A stretch of 64,000 nucleotides of DNA from Streptomyces bluensis (GCF_014650715.1 NZ_BMVM01000005.1:62001-126000), one strand, 5' to 3'. Positions 24,574 to 34,338 are shown, numbered from the stretch's first letter. Notes: generated from the letters alone by a model not told the origin. Translations and numbers: made by a program.

Positions 24574-25934
24574 CGTCGCTCCAGGGCACGGTCGGTGAGG
24601 GCTCCGGCGGAGCCGGTGTAACGGGTGGGGTCGGTCCAGCCCGCGAGGTCGATGTCGAGGTCCTGCAACTCCGGCTCCTCGGCGAGGAGCTCCGCAAGGG
24701 TTCGGCCCTCGGTGTGGAGGCGCCGCGCCGTCGCGGTCAGCAGCTCCTTGGCGCGGGCACGGCCGAGGACCGGCGCCAGCTCGGCGGCCAGCCGCTCGGA
24801 GACGATCAGCCCGTGGGTGAGGTCGAGGTGCCCTCGCATCGTGCCGGCGTGCACCCGAAGCCCCTCCATCAGCTCCGCGGCGTTCCCGGCCGCGCCCGCG
24901 ACCAGCCGCAGCAGATCACGCAGCGGCTCCCACTCCGCGTGCCAGGCCCCGGCGGGCCGCTCGTCCTGCGTGGCCAGCGAGCCGTACAGCGTGGCCGCGA
25001 GCTGCGGGGCACGCCGGGCGGCCGCGGCGATCAGCGTGGACCGTACGGGGTTCGCCTTGTGCGGCATGGCGGACGAACCCCCGCCGCCGCCCTCGGAGAC
25101 CTCCGCGATCTCCGTACGGGCGAGGGTGAGCACATCGACGGCCGCTTTACCGAGGGCGCCCGCGGTGAAGGCGAGGGCACTGGCGAGATCCGCGACCGGC
25201 GTGCGCAGGGTGTGCCAGGGCAACAGCGGCTCGGCCAGCCGGAGTTCGCCCGCGTACGCGGCGACCAGCGCCCGGGTGTCCGAGGCGCCGTAGGCGCCGA
25301 ACGCCGCCAACGTGCCCGCCGCGCCCCCGAGTTGCGCGGGCAGACCGTCCCGTACGGTCGTGAGACGGTCCCTGGCGTCCAGTACCAGCGACCGCCAGCC
25401 CGCCGCCTTCAGCCCGAACGTCGTCGGCACCGCGTGCTGGGTGAGCGTCCGCCCGGGCATCGCCGTGTCACGGTGCTCGGCGGCCAGCCGGGCCAGGGCA
25501 CGCTGTGTGCGCTCCAGGTCCGCCAGCACCGGATCGAGGGTGCGTACGGCGACCAGCATCGTCGCCGTGTCCATGATGTCCTGACTGGTGGCACCCCGGT
25601 GGACGTACGGGCCGTACTCCGCGCCGACCGCCTTCGTGAGATCCGCGACGAGGGGGATGACCGGATTTCCGCCCGCGCGGGCACGGGCCGCGATGTCCCG
25701 GAGGTCGAAGCGCTCGGTCACGGCCGCCGAGCTCACCGCCGTCGCCGCCTCCCGCGGAGCGAGCCCGAGCGCGGCCTGGGCACGGGTCAGCGCGGCCTCC
25801 GCGTCGAGCAGCGCCCGCAGATACGCGGCGTCGCTCGTCGTCGAGGACGCAGGGGAGGCGGCCGACCCGGGTGCGAGCAGCCCGGCGTCGGAACCGGCTG
25901 GGGGTGCCTCTTCCTCGGAGGTCGAGGGAGTCAC
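24570..25934 (-). CDS. pcaB: 3-carboxy-cis,cis-muconate cycloisomerase
   Basis: A 454-residue member of the fumarase/aspartase superfamily, cyclising 3-carboxymuconate to 4-carboxymuconolactone. The superfamily signature is GGGGGSSAMPHKANPVRST, and HRGATSQDIMDTA is the second conserved region. The GTG at 25934 overlaps the pcaG stop by 4 bases and gives the first residues MTPSTSEEE. The first 30 or so residues are a low-complexity extension. It is followed by pcaD with a 4-base overlap. Confidence 0.94.
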   Translation of the reverse strand: MTPSTSEEEAPPAGSDAGLLAPGSAASPASSTTSDAAYLRALLDAEAALTRAQAALGLAPREAATAVSSAAVTERFDLRDIAARARAGGNPVIPLVADLTKAVGAEYGPYVHRGATSQDIMDTATMLVAVRTLDPVLADLERTQRALARLAAEHRDTAMPGRTLTQHAVPTTFGLKAAGWRSLVLDARDRLTTVRDGLPAQLGGAAGTLAAFGAYGASDTRALVAAYAGELRLAEPLLPWHTLRTPVADLASALAFTAGALGKAAVDVLTLARTEIAEVSEGGGGGSSAMPHKANPVRSTLIAAAARRAPQLAATLYGSLATQDERPAGAWHAEWEPLRDLLRLVAGAAGNAAELMEGLRVHAGTMRGHLDLTHGLIVSERLAAELAPVLGRARAKELLTATARRLHTEGRTLAELLAEEPELQDLDIDLAGWTDPTRYTGSAGALTDRALERR

Positions 25935-26536
25935 CGGAACTCCAGGAAGACCGTCTCGCCCTCGCCCTGAAGGCGGATGTCGAAGCGGTACGTGCCTGCG
26001 CCGTCGTCCACGGCGATCAGCGTGCCGCGCCGTGCCTCGTCCACCTGCCCGAGCAACGGGTCCGCGCCGAGCACCGCCTCGTCGCCCGGCAGATAGAGCC
26101 GGGTGTACAGGTGCAGGAGGAGCCCGCGCGCGAAGACGCAGACGCTGATGTACGGCGCGCTCCGTCCGCGCGCCCCCGGCCGCAGCGTACGCGCGGTCCA
26201 GTGCCCGGACGCGTCGGTCTGGACGCGGCCCCAGCCGGTGAACTCCACGCCGTTGCGCCCCAGGAAGCCGCCGCTCGCCGGGTCGCGCCGCATCGAGCCG
26301 TCGACCCGGGGCACCTTGCCGTCCGGGTCGGCGCCCCACAGCTCCACCAGGGCGTCCGGCAGCGGGTTGCCCTCGCCGTCGTACACATGACCGTGCAGGA
26401 CGATCGTGTCCGGGTGGCCGACGGGTGCGATGTCGCCGCCGCCGGGGAACGGCAGAGCGTGGCCGTAGAACGGGCCGACCGTGTGCGACGGGGTCGGGAG
26501 CACGGTCTCCGGACGACTCGGGTCGATCTTCGTCAT
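25931..26536 (-). CDS. pcaG: Protocatechuate 3,4-dioxygenase alpha subunit
   Basis: A 201-residue intradiol dioxygenase subunit that pairs with PcaH but lacks the full iron-ligand set. Recognisable: PTPSHTVGPFYGHALPF at the N-terminus, LHGHVYDGEGNPLPDALVELWGADPDG (intradiol core), APYISVCVFARGLLLHLYTRLYLPGDE, and FDIRLQGEGETVFLEF at the end, a PcaG hallmark. The ATG at 26536 is five bases after the pcaH stop. Confidence 0.95.
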   Translation of the reverse strand: MTKIDPSRPETVLPTPSHTVGPFYGHALPFPGGGDIAPVGHPDTIVLHGHVYDGEGNPLPDALVELWGADPDGKVPRVDGSMRRDPASGGFLGRNGVEFTGWGRVQTDASGHWTARTLRPGARGRSAPYISVCVFARGLLLHLYTRLYLPGDEAVLGADPLLGQVDEARRGTLIAVDDGAGTYRFDIRLQGEGETVFLEFR

Positions 26537-26541
26537 GGCGG

Positions 26542-27315
26542 TCAGCGCCCTTCTTCGATCCACGTGGCGTTCGGCCCGTCGAGCACGATGTCCCAGTGGT
26601 AGCCCATCGAGAACTCCGGGACCGACAGGCTGTGGTCGTACGTCGCGACCAGCCGCTGCCGGGCCGCGTCGTCCGTCACCGACTGGATGATCGGGTCGTA
26701 CGGGAACAACGGGTCGCTCGGGAAGTACATCTGCGTCACGAGCCGCTGGGTGAACGCGGTGCCGAAGACCGAGAAGTGGATGTGGGCCGGCCGCCAGGCG
26801 CCCACGTGCTGGCGCCACGGGTACGGGCCCGGCTGGATGGTGGTGAAGGTGTAGAACCCGCCCTCGTCCGTCAGCGTGCGGCCGACGCCCGTGAAGTTCG
26901 GGTCCAGCGGGGCGTCGTGCTGCTCGCGCTGGTGGGCGTACCGGCCCGCCGAGTTCGCCTGCCAGATCTCGACCAGCTGGCCGCGGACCGGGCGCCCGTC
27001 CCGGTCCAGCAGCCGCCCCGAGACGGTGATGCGCTCGCCGATCGGCTCGCCGTGGTGCTGCCGGGTGAGGTCGTTGTCGATCTCGGTGATGTCCCGCTCG
27101 CCGAAGGCGGGGGAGGACAGCTCCACCAGCTCCGGGTCCTTGGTGACGTCGATGGTGACGGGCGGCTGCTTCGGGTGGCGGAGCACCGAGGAGCGGTACG
27201 GCGCGTAGTCACGGCGCGGCTGGTGCTCGACGGGGGCGCCGTCGGCGATCCGCTTCTCGTACGCGGCGTGCTGGGCCGCGATCTCCTGGTCGATGTCGTG
27301 CTGGGTGAGAGTCAT
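26542..27315 (-). CDS. pcaH: Protocatechuate 3,4-dioxygenase beta subunit
   Basis: A 257-residue catalytic subunit for ring cleavage of protocatechuate to 3-carboxy-cis,cis-muconate. The Fe(III) ligands can be traced: Tyr in NSAGRYAHQ, Tyr in QPGPYPW, and two His in RPAHIHFSVFG. The N-terminal DYAPYRSSVLRHPKQP and C-terminal FSMGYHWDIVLDG are standard for PcaH. It sits between pcaF (19 bases upstream) and pcaG. Confidence 0.96.
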   Translation of the reverse strand: MTLTQHDIDQEIAAQHAAYEKRIADGAPVEHQPRRDYAPYRSSVLRHPKQPPVTIDVTKDPELVELSSPAFGERDITEIDNDLTRQHHGEPIGERITVSGRLLDRDGRPVRGQLVEIWQANSAGRYAHQREQHDAPLDPNFTGVGRTLTDEGGFYTFTTIQPGPYPWRQHVGAWRPAHIHFSVFGTAFTQRLVTQMYFPSDPLFPYDPIIQSVTDDAARQRLVATYDHSLSVPEFSMGYHWDIVLDGPNATWIEEGR

Positions 27316-27334
27316 GGGGTTCCTCGGGGAAGAC

Positions 27335-28537
27335 TCAGCGTTCGAGGACGAGGGCCAGGCCCTGGCCGACGCCGATGCAGAGGGTGGCGACGCCGACGCC
27401 GGAGCCCTTGCGGGCGAGCTGGTGGGCGACGGTGGCGGCGAGGCGGGCACCGGAGGCGCCGAGCGGGTGGCCGAGGGCGATGGCGCCGCCCTGGGGGTTG
27501 AGGACGGCGGGGTCGAACTCGGGCCACTCGGCCACACAGCCCAGGACCTGGGCGGCGAAGGCTTCGTTGAGTTCGAGGACGTCGAGATCGGCGAACGTCC
27601 TGCCCGCCCTGGTCAGGGCGCGGCCCACGGCCTCCACCGGGGCGAGCCCGAAGTAGTGCGGGTCGATCGCGGACACACCCGACGCGCACACGCGGGCCAG
27701 AGGCTGGCGGCCGGTGGCCTTCAGGCCCTCCTCGTCGGTCAGCAGCAGGGCGGCGGCGCCGTCGTTCAGGGGCGAGGCGTTGCCGGCGGTGACCGTGCCG
27801 CCTTCTGAGCGGAAGGACGGCTTGAGGCGTGCCATCGCCGCCAGGGAGGCGTCCGGGCGGACGCATTCGTCGGCGGCGACCACGAGCGGGTCGCCCTTGC
27901 GCTGCGGGATGTTCACCGGGGCCAGTTCGGCGTCGAACAGTCCCTCCGCCTGGGCCCTGGCCGCCTTCCGGTGGGAGGCGAGGGCGAACGCGTCCTGCTG
28001 CTCGCGGCTGATCCTGTGCTTGTCGGCGATGAGTTCGGCGGACTCGCCGAGCGGGACGGTCCACTGCGGGTCCATCTTCGGGTTGACCATGCGCCAGCCC
28101 AGCGTGGTCGAGTACAGCTCGGTGTGCCCGGCCGGGAAGGGCCGGTCGTTCTTGGGCAGCACGTAGGGGGCGCGGGTCATCGACTCCACACCGCCCGCGA
28201 GCGCGATGGAGGCGTCACCGCAGGCGATGGCACGGGCCGCCTGGATCACGGCTTCAAGACCCGAGGCGCACAGCCGGTTGACCGTCACCCCGGGCACCGA
28301 GGTGGGCAGGCCCGCCAGCAGGGCGGCCATACGGGCGACGTTGCGGTTCTCCTCGCCCGCGCCGTTGGCGTTGCCGAAGTACACGTCGTCGATCCGGGAG
28401 GCGTCCAACTGCGGGGAGCGGGCGAGGAGTTCCCGCACGGCGTGGGCGGCCAGGTCGTCCGGGCGCACCGCGGCCAGGGCGCCGTTGTAGCGGCCGATCG
28501 GCGTGCGGACCGCGTCGACGATGTAGACGTCTCTCAT
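27335..28537 (-). CDS. pcaF: 3-oxoadipyl-CoA thiolase
   Basis: A 400-residue thiolase that splits 3-oxoadipyl-CoA into acetyl-CoA and succinyl-CoA. Active-site Cys in [13 protein letters not shown], His in [16 protein letters not shown], and second Cys in [12 protein letters not shown]. The start [21 protein letters not shown] is the typical PcaF opening. The ATG at 28537 overlaps the pcaJ stop by 4 bases. Confidence 0.95.
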   Translation of the reverse strand: MRDVYIVDAVRTPIGRYNGALAAVRPDDLAAHAVRELLARSPQLDASRIDDVYFGNANGAGEENRNVARMAALLAGLPTSVPGVTVNRLCASGLEAVIQAARAIACGDASIALAGGVESMTRAPYVLPKNDRPFPAGHTELYSTTLGWRMVNPKMDPQWTVPLGESAELIADKHRISREQQDAFALASHRKAARAQAEGLFDAELAPVNIPQRKGDPLVVAADECVRPDASLAAMARLKPSFRSEGGTVTAGNASPLNDGAAALLLTDEEGLKATGRQPLARVCASGVSAIDPHYFGLAPVEAVGRALTRAGRTFADLDVLELNEAFAAQVLGCVAEWPEFDPAVLNPQGGAIALGHPLGASGARLAATVAHQLARKGSGVGVATLCIGVGQGLALVLER

Positions 28538-29193
28538 GACTGGACCCCCTCGGCGAGTTCTTCCGCGACCTTCACCTTGGCGGCGGTCTTCGCGATGATC
28601 TCCTCGGCGCCGACCCCCGGCGCTGTCTCCACCAGCACCAGCCCGTCGTCGGTCACATCCAGCACGCCGAGGTCGGTGATGACGCGGTTCACGCACGCCC
28701 TGCCGGTCAGGGGCAACGCGCACTCCTGAAGGATCTTCGGCGAGCCGTCCTTCGCGGTGTGGGTCATCACCACGATGACGGTGCGGGCACCGTGCACCAG
28801 GTCCATCGCCCCACCGATCCCTGTGATCATCTTCCCGGGTATCGCCCAGTTGGCGAGGTCGCCCCGCTGCGACACCTGCATGGCACCCAGGACCGCCACA
28901 TCGATGTGCCCGCCCCGGATCATCGAGAACGACAGCGCGGAGTCGAAGAAGGACGCACCCGGCAGGACCGTGACGGTCTCCTTGCCCGCGTTGATCAGGT
29001 CCGGGTCGACCTGGTCCTCGGTCGGGTAGGGGCCGGTGCCCAGGATGCCGTTCTCGGATTCGAGGACCACCTCGACGTCCGCAGGCAGATGGTTGGGGAT
29101 CAGCGTGGGCAGACCGATGCCGAGATTGACGTACTGACCGTCCTGAAGCTCACGCGCCGCACGGGCCGCCATCTCCTCGCGTGTCCAGGCCAT
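28534..29193 (-). CDS. pcaJ: 3-oxoadipate CoA-transferase beta subunit
   Basis: A 219-residue subunit of the succinyl-CoA:3-oxoadipate CoA-transferase. ESENGILG carries the catalytic Glu of class I CoA-transferases, and [13 protein letters not shown] and [14 protein letters not shown] are B-subunit motifs. The ATG at 29193 touches the pcaI stop (TGATG). Confidence 0.95.
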   Translation of the reverse strand: MAWTREEMAARAARELQDGQYVNLGIGLPTLIPNHLPADVEVVLESENGILGTGPYPTEDQVDPDLINAGKETVTVLPGASFFDSALSFSMIRGGHIDVAVLGAMQVSQRGDLANWAIPGKMITGIGGAMDLVHGARTVIVVMTHTAKDGSPKILQECALPLTGRACVNRVITDLGVLDVTDDGLVLVETAPGVGAEEIIAKTAAKVKVAEELAEGVQS

Positions 29194-29981
29194 CAGTTGC
29201 TCACCGCCCCCGGGACCTGCGCCCGAGGCGCGGAAATCGTGCGCTGTTCGATGCCCTTGTCGGCGGCCTGCTCGGGGGTGAGGGCCACCACCCGCTGCAC
29301 GAAGATCCCCGGCAGGTGCACGGCGTCCGGGCCGATCTCGCCGGGTTCGACCAGCTCTTCCACCTCGGCGATCGTCACGCGGCCGGCCATGGCGGCGAGG
29401 GGGTTGAAGTTGCGGGAGGACTTGTTGAACACCAGGTTCCCGTGCCGGTCGCCCCTGGCCGCCCGCACCAGCGCGAAGTCGGTCCGGATTCCGCGCTCCA
29501 GCACGTACTCGGTGCCGTCGAACTCGCGCACCTCCTTCGGCGGCGAGGCCAGCGCCACCCCGCCGGAACCGTCGTAACGCCACGGCAGCCCGCCCTCGGC
29601 GATCTGGGTACCCACGCCCGCCGGGGTGTAGAAGGCGGGGATCCCGGCCCCGCCCGCCCGCAGCCGCTCCGCCAGCGTGCCCTGCGGGATCAGCTCCACC
29701 TCCAGCTCACCCGCCAGATACTGCCGCGCGAACTCCTTGTTCGCCCCGATGTAGGAGCCGGTCACCCGGGCGATCCGCCCCGCCGACAGCAACACCGCCA
29801 GCCCCGACTCCATCGCCCCGCAGTTGTTGGAGACCACACCCAGGCCACCGACCCCCCGCTCGTACAGCGCCTTGATCAGCACGTTCGGCACACCACTCAG
29901 CCCGAACCCGCCGACCGCGAGCGATGCGCCGTCCGGCACATCGGCCACGGCCTCCAGGGCCGTGGCGACCACCTTGTCCAT
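29193..29981 (-). CDS. pcaI: 3-oxoadipate CoA-transferase alpha subunit
   Basis: A 262-residue A subunit, first gene of the pca operon. [22 protein letters not shown] is the glycine-rich CoA-binding start, and [16 protein letters not shown] and [24 protein letters not shown] are conserved in the family. The promoter lies in the 222-base divergent gap, where the palindrome at 30033-30050 sits about 50 bases before this start. Confidence 0.95.
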   Translation of the reverse strand: MDKVVATALEAVADVPDGASLAVGGFGLSGVPNVLIKALYERGVGGLGVVSNNCGAMESGLAVLLSAGRIARVTGSYIGANKEFARQYLAGELEVELIPQGTLAERLRAGGAGIPAFYTPAGVGTQIAEGGLPWRYDGSGGVALASPPKEVREFDGTEYVLERGIRTDFALVRAARGDRHGNLVFNKSSRNFNPLAAMAGRVTIAEVEELVEPGEIGPDAVHLPGIFVQRVVALTPEQAADKGIEQRTISAPRAQVPGAVSN

Positions 29982-30032
29982 CCGTGAAGCCCCATCCCGT
30001 CCGCGCACCCAGCGCCGGCCATGACCGGCTGT

Positions 30033-30050
30033 TAATCAGGGCACTGATTA
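30033..30050. promoter_or_regulatory. MarR (PcaV-type) operator between pcaI and the regulator
   Basis: TAATCAG-GGCA-CTGATTA is a perfect inverted repeat with 7-base arms and a 4-base spacer, the size of typical MarR sites. It is located in the divergent promoter region. Confidence 0.8.
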
Positions 30051-30203
30051 TTTCAGCGAGGTGCCCTTCACGCTGTCATTGGCGGAGTGAACCGTCAAGA
30101 CCTCGGCGAACGTACACGTCAAGCCGTATGTCCCCTCGGAGACAGGTATGGCGACTCCGGGGTATTGTTCAGTGCACCAACGAATACGACCCCGGGAGTG
30201 CAC

Positions 30204-30668
30204 ATGGCCGCGGTGGATCTGACCACCCACCCCGGGCACCTGGCCCGCAGGCTCCAGCAGGCGCACCACCTGCTGTGGAACACGATGGTCTCGGAGGAGA
30301 TCACCTCGCCGCAGTTCGCGGTGCTCAACACGCTCGTCGCCGAGCCGGGACTGGATCAGCGCACGGTGGGGGAGCGGGTCGGTCTCGACCGGTCCACCGT
30401 CGCCGAGGTGATCAGCCGCCTCACGCGGCGCGGACTCCTCGACAAGGTCCGCGATCCGCAGGACGGCCGCCGGTTCCTGCTGCGCCTCACGGACGACGGC
30501 GTCCGTACGCACCGCAAGCTGACCGTGCGGACGGCCCGGATGAACCAGGTCTTCCTGGCCCCGCTCTCCGCCGAGGAGCAGACCGTCTTCTTCGACCTCA
30601 TCCTCCGGGTCGCGGATGCCGCCGAGGGGCTCCGCAACCCGGCGGAACCCCTGGTCACCCAGGCCTGA
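30204..30668 (+). CDS. pcaV: MarR family regulator of the pca operon (PcaV-like)
   Basis: A 154-residue winged-helix regulator. It shows the helix-turn-helix EPGLDQRTVGERVGLDRSTVAEVISRLTRRGLL and wing RDPQDGRRFLLRLTDDG. It matches by context the Streptomyces PcaV family, known to repress pca genes and be released by protocatechuate. The ATG at 30204 has GGGAG upstream and is preferred over an in-frame GTG two codons earlier. It is divergent from pcaI, with a palindromic operator between. The stop ends one base before the stop of the convergent DUF3048 gene. Confidence 0.9.
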   Translation: MAAVDLTTHPGHLARRLQQAHHLLWNTMVSEEITSPQFAVLNTLVAEPGLDQRTVGERVGLDRSTVAEVISRLTRRGLLDKVRDPQDGRRFLLRLTDDGVRTHRKLTVRTARMNQVFLAPLSAEEQTVFFDLILRVADAAEGLRNPAEPLVTQA

Positions 30669-31658
30669 TCAGGGAGCCTTCGCGAACACCACCCACACCG
30701 GACCCTTCGCGAGGTTCACCGGCCTGCCGTCGGCGGTGGTGAAGTCCGTCCCGTCGGTGGGCTTCTCCCGCTCCCAGTTCACGTCGTACGCCCGTCCGTC
30801 GCGCAGCACCTGGGCCTTCCCCGACCCCACCGTCTCCGTGTACGGCGTGTTGTTGCCGAGGAAGTCCTGGAACCTGGACTGCCGCACCTTCACGTACTGC
30901 ACGACAACGGTCGCGGCGGTCACCCGCTTGCCGTCGGTCGTCACCGTCGGCGTGCCGTCCATGGTCACCAGCCAGCGCTTCTGGCTCCCGGACCAGGTGA
31001 AGGTGAAGCGGGCCGCCGGATAGCTGACCGTGCGCGCGTTCTCCGGAGTGCCGCCGGAGGGGGCCGCGCCGTAGCGGTACCCCGTCGTGAGGGCGCCGGC
31101 GCCCGGTGCGGACCCCATCAGCCGCTTGGGGCGCAGATACAGATTGTGCGGCGCGGGCTTGCCGGAGCTGCGGTAGTACGCGCCGGCCGCGTCCCGTGGG
31201 GACTTCCGGTGCAGCGGCGCCTTGTCGATCAACGGCAGCAGCTTGCCCTGGGCGCCCGAGAAGGCGAGCGTGGGCTCGTCGAACTGGCGCAGCAGCTCCA
31301 GGTCGGACTCCCGTGCGCTGCGCACCGGCCCGACGGCGTCCGGCAGCCTGGTGGCGTACACCGCCATCAGCCGGCTCAGGCCGCCCTCCACCTGCTCCGC
31401 GTACACGACGTCCGCCGTGTCGAGCCCCGTCTGCGGGCGGGCCGTCGGAGTGTTGTCGACCTTGACGGCGAGTACGGAGCCCGTGGGCGCCGTGCTGACC
31501 CGGTCCTCGCCGCGTCCCTGGCCCGGCCCCCCGCCCCGTCCGTCGTCGTTCCCCGAGCCGTCGCCGCAGCCCGCCATGAGGGAGCCCACCACCGCGACGG
31601 CCAGCAGCGCCGCCGTCGTCCTGCCGCGTCGGATCTTCGTTTCCTGTCTCATGCCCAC
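30669..31658 (-). CDS. DUF3048 domain lipoprotein (YerB-like)
   Basis: A 329-residue lipoprotein with signal AALLAVAVVGSLMAGC (lipobox MAGC) and a Gly/Asp tether. The core has VKVDNTPTARPQTGLDTADVVYAEQVEGGLSRLMAVY and VGPVRSARESDLELLRQFD, the defining DUF3048 pattern. The C-terminal half (about 210-329) is the second DUF3048 subdomain (GPVWVVFA at the end). The biochemical role is unknown, and it is anchored outside the membrane. The start is GTG at 31658 or ATG at 31652. It converges with the pcaV gene with no gap. Confidence 0.85.
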   Translation of the reverse strand: MGMRQETKIRRGRTTAALLAVAVVGSLMAGCGDGSGNDDGRGGGPGQGRGEDRVSTAPTGSVLAVKVDNTPTARPQTGLDTADVVYAEQVEGGLSRLMAVYATRLPDAVGPVRSARESDLELLRQFDEPTLAFSGAQGKLLPLIDKAPLHRKSPRDAAGAYYRSSGKPAPHNLYLRPKRLMGSAPGAGALTTGYRYGAAPSGGTPENARTVSYPAARFTFTWSGSQKRWLVTMDGTPTVTTDGKRVTAATVVVQYVKVRQSRFQDFLGNNTPYTETVGSGKAQVLRDGRAYDVNWEREKPTDGTDFTTADGRPVNLAKGPVWVVFAKAP

Positions 31659-31857
31659 GTGGCCACCCCTGTCCGTTTGTCGCCGATTGTGCGCTTATAT
31701 GTTCATGGATGGCCATACCCGCCTGTCTGTGTCCGCGAGTGGTCGGGTAGGCCAGTCGGCCCACCGTCCTGCCCCCGAGGGTTCCGGGAAGGCCGCCCGG
31801 GTACCCGAGCGTGACCCGACACCCGTGCGCAGACCCCGAGGGACGGAGTGCGACGCG

Positions 31858-33048
31858 ATGAAGGCAGTGACATGGCAGGGCAGGCGGGACGTACGCGTGG
31901 AGACCGTGCCCGATCCGGTGATCCAGGAGCCGACGGACGCCCTTGTCCGCATCACGTCCACCGGACTGTGCGGCTCCGACCTGCACCTGTACGAGGTGCT
32001 CACCCCGTTCATGACCCCCGGCGACATCCTCGGCCACGAACCCATCGGCATCGTCGAGGAGGTCGGCACCGAGGTTCCGGACCTCCGTCCCGGCGACAGG
32101 GTCGTGGTGCCGTTCCAGATCGCCTGCGGACACTGCTGGATGTGCGCCGAGGGCCTGCCGACCCAGTGCGAGACCACCCAGTGCACCGGCGAGGGCATGG
32201 GCGCCGCCCTGTTCGGCTACACCCGGCTGTACGGCTCCGTTCCGGGCGCCCAGGCCGAGTACCTGCGTGTCCCGCAGGCGCAGTTCGGGCCGATCAAGGT
32301 GCCCGAAGGGCCGCCGGACGACCGGTTCGTCTACCTCTCCGACGTGCTGCCCACCGCCTGGCAGGCCGTCCGGTACGCGCACGTCCCGCCCGGCGGCAGC
32401 GTGGCCGTCCTCGGGCTCGGCCCGATCGGCGACATGGCCTGCCGGGTCGCCCAGGTACAGGGCGCGGAGCGGGTGTTCGGCGTGGACCTGGTCCCCGAGC
32501 GGCTGCGCCGGGCGCGTGAACGCGGTGTGGAGACGTACGACCTCAGGGACTTCGACAGCGAGAAGGAACTCGTCGCCGCGATCCAGGAACGGACCGGGGG
32601 CCGCGGACCCGACTCCGTGATCGACGCCGTCGGCACCGAGGCACACGGCAGCGCCGCCGCGCGCCTCGCCCAGACCGCGACCGGCATGCTTCCCAAGGCC
32701 ATCAGCGCGCGGTTCGCGGAACGCGTCAGCGTGGACCGGCTGGCCGCCCTGCACACCGCCATCGACCTCGTACGGCGCGGCGGCACCATATCGCTCACCG
32801 GTATGTACGGCGGCACCGCCGACCCGCTGCCCCTGCTCACCCTGTTCGACAAGCAGATCCGGCTCCGCATGGGCCAGGCCAACGTCCGCACCTGGGTCGA
32901 CGACATCCTGCCCCTCCTGACGGAGGACGACCCGCTGGGCGTCGACGGCTTCGCCACCCACCGCCTGCCGCTCACCGAGGCCCCGCACGCGTACGAGGCG
33001 TTCCAGCGCAAGCAGGAGGGCACCGTGAAGGTACTGATGCGGCCGTGA
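31858..33048 (+). CDS. Zinc-dependent alcohol dehydrogenase (glutathione-independent formaldehyde dehydrogenase-like)
   Basis: A 396-residue medium-chain dehydrogenase. Catalytic zinc ligands: Cys in TGLCGSDLHLYE and His-Glu in LGHEPIGIVEEVG. The structural-zinc lobe is QIACGHCWMCAEGLPTQCE. The NAD(P) fold is VAVLGLGPIGDMACRVAQVQGAERVFGVD. A long insertion (FGYTRLYGSVPGAQAEYLRV) resembles the formaldehyde-dismutase/formaldehyde-dehydrogenase branch. The ATG at 31858 has GGAG upstream. It could remove formaldehyde released by aromatic O-demethylation, but that link is only by locality. Confidence 0.87.
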   Translation: MKAVTWQGRRDVRVETVPDPVIQEPTDALVRITSTGLCGSDLHLYEVLTPFMTPGDILGHEPIGIVEEVGTEVPDLRPGDRVVVPFQIACGHCWMCAEGLPTQCETTQCTGEGMGAALFGYTRLYGSVPGAQAEYLRVPQAQFGPIKVPEGPPDDRFVYLSDVLPTAWQAVRYAHVPPGGSVAVLGLGPIGDMACRVAQVQGAERVFGVDLVPERLRRARERGVETYDLRDFDSEKELVAAIQERTGGRGPDSVIDAVGTEAHGSAAARLAQTATGMLPKAISARFAERVSVDRLAALHTAIDLVRRGGTISLTGMYGGTADPLPLLTLFDKQIRLRMGQANVRTWVDDILPLLTEDDPLGVDGFATHRLPLTEAPHAYEAFQRKQEGTVKVLMRP

Positions 33049-33050
33049 GA

Positions 33051-33185
33051 GGGCCTGCCCCGTAGGGCCGCAGGCCCTTCAGGGGCGCGAGGAACTGCGC
33101 GACCAGCCACAACGAGCCCGCAGCGGTACCACGGCATCAGCCAGGCAGACGCTGCTTCCACCGCGCTTCCACTGCCCGGGAAACG
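33051..33185. repeat. Hairpin followed by a dispersed Streptomyces-type intergenic repeat
   Basis: GGGCCTGC (33051-33058) and GCAGGCCC (33070-33077) form a hairpin three bases after the dehydrogenase stop. The next segment contains AGGGGCGCGAGGAACTGCGC and GACCAGCCAC. I recognise this as a sequence found in many copies between Streptomyces genes; copy number here cannot be judged. Confidence 0.6.
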
Positions 33186-33191
33186 CTGCTC

Positions 33192-34256
33192 CTACTGGCC
33201 GAGAATCTCCGTCAGGTCATACCGCACAGGCTCCTCCAGCTGCCCGTACGTACAGCTCTCAGCCGAACGATCCGGCCGCCACCGGCGGAACCGCGCCGTA
33301 TGGCGAAACCGCACCCCGTTCTCCATGTGGTCGTACGCCACCTCCGCCACCCGCTCGGGCCGCAGCGGGATCCACGAGAGGTCCTTCTTCGCCGACCACC
33401 GGCTCGGCGCCCCCGGCAGCCGCGCCGTCTCGTGAGCGGCCTCGTCGGACCAGGCCGCCCACGGATGCTCGGCGACATCGTCCATCCGCAGCGGCTCCAG
33501 CTCCGCCACCAGTTCGGCGCGCCGCTTCATGGGGAACGCGGCGGAGACCCCGACGTGCTGGAGGGTGCCCCCCTCGTCGTACAGGCCGAGCAGCAGCGAG
33601 CCGACGACCGGCCCGCTCTTGTGGAGGCGGTACCCCGCGACCACCACGTCCGCCGTGCGCTCGTGCTTGATCTTGAACATCGCCCGCTCGTCCTGCCGGT
33701 AGAGCAGCGTGAGCGGCTTGGCGATCACCCCGTCGAGCCCCGCGCCCTCGTACTGCTCGAACCAGCGCTCGGCCACCTCGATGTCCGTGGTCGCCGGGGC
33801 GACGTGGACCGGTGCCGTGGTCCGGGCGAGGGCCGCGACCAGCAGGGCACGCCGGTCGGCGAGGGCCACGTCGAGCAGTGACTCGTCCGCGAGCGCCAGC
33901 ACGTCGAAGGCCACGAACGACGCGGGGGTCTTCTCGGCCAGCATCCGCACCCGTGACTGAGCGGGGTGGATGCGCTCGGTCAGCGCGTCGAAGTCGAGCC
34001 GCCCCTCCCGGGCGATCACGATCTCGCCGTCCAGCACGCACCGATGCGGCACCCGCGCCTTCAGAGCCTCCACCAGCTCGGGGAAGTACCTGGTCAGCGG
34101 CTTGCCGGTGCGGCTGCCGAGTTCCACCTCGTCCCCGTCGCGGAACACGATCGACCGGAAGCCGTCCCACTTCGCCTCGTAGTGCATGCCCGGCGGGATC
34201 TTCGCCACGGACTTGGCGAGCATCGGCATCACGGGCGGCATGACAGGGAGGTCCAT
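33192..34256 (-). CDS. ATP-dependent DNA ligase (LigC/LigD ligase-domain type)
   Basis: A 354-residue ligase. Motif I is YEAKWDGFRSIVF with the adenylated Lys, motif III is SFVAFDVLAL, motif IV is EGAGLDGVIAKPL, and motif V is MFKIKHERTADVVVAGY. A C-terminal OB-fold follows. Size and sequence fit the stand-alone ligases that work with a separate primase-polymerase in actinobacterial non-homologous end joining. The ATG at 34256 is divergent from the polymerase gene across a 114-base gap with three phased repeats. No ku gene is in the window. Confidence 0.93.
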   Translation of the reverse strand: MDLPVMPPVMPMLAKSVAKIPPGMHYEAKWDGFRSIVFRDGDEVELGSRTGKPLTRYFPELVEALKARVPHRCVLDGEIVIAREGRLDFDALTERIHPAQSRVRMLAEKTPASFVAFDVLALADESLLDVALADRRALLVAALARTTAPVHVAPATTDIEVAERWFEQYEGAGLDGVIAKPLTLLYRQDERAMFKIKHERTADVVVAGYRLHKSGPVVGSLLLGLYDEGGTLQHVGVSAAFPMKRRAELVAELEPLRMDDVAEHPWAAWSDEAAHETARLPGAPSRWSAKKDLSWIPLRPERVAEVAYDHMENGVRFRHTARFRRWRPDRSAESCTYGQLEEPVRYDLTEILGQ

Positions 34257-34285
34257 GCTCCGATTCTGCGAGCATCGACCGCTTT

Positions 34286-34338
34286 CCGCCCGGTGTGCAC
34301 GTTTGCCGCCCGATGTGCGGGTGTGCCGCCCGGTGTGC
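34286..34338. repeat. Three 13-base direct repeats, exact 20-base period, in the NHEJ divergent promoter
   Basis: CCGCCCGGTGTGC at 34286, CCGCCCGATGTGC at 34306 and CCGCCCGGTGTGC at 34326. They are two helical turns apart, so they present on the same DNA face. They lie between the ligase and polymerase starts and are a plausible regulator-binding array. Confidence 0.8.

Noticed and set aside
30655..32988. 777-codon minus-strand frame covering the dehydrogenase
   Set aside because: Composition is shadow-like, and the plus strand encodes an intact zinc dehydrogenase with all metal ligands.
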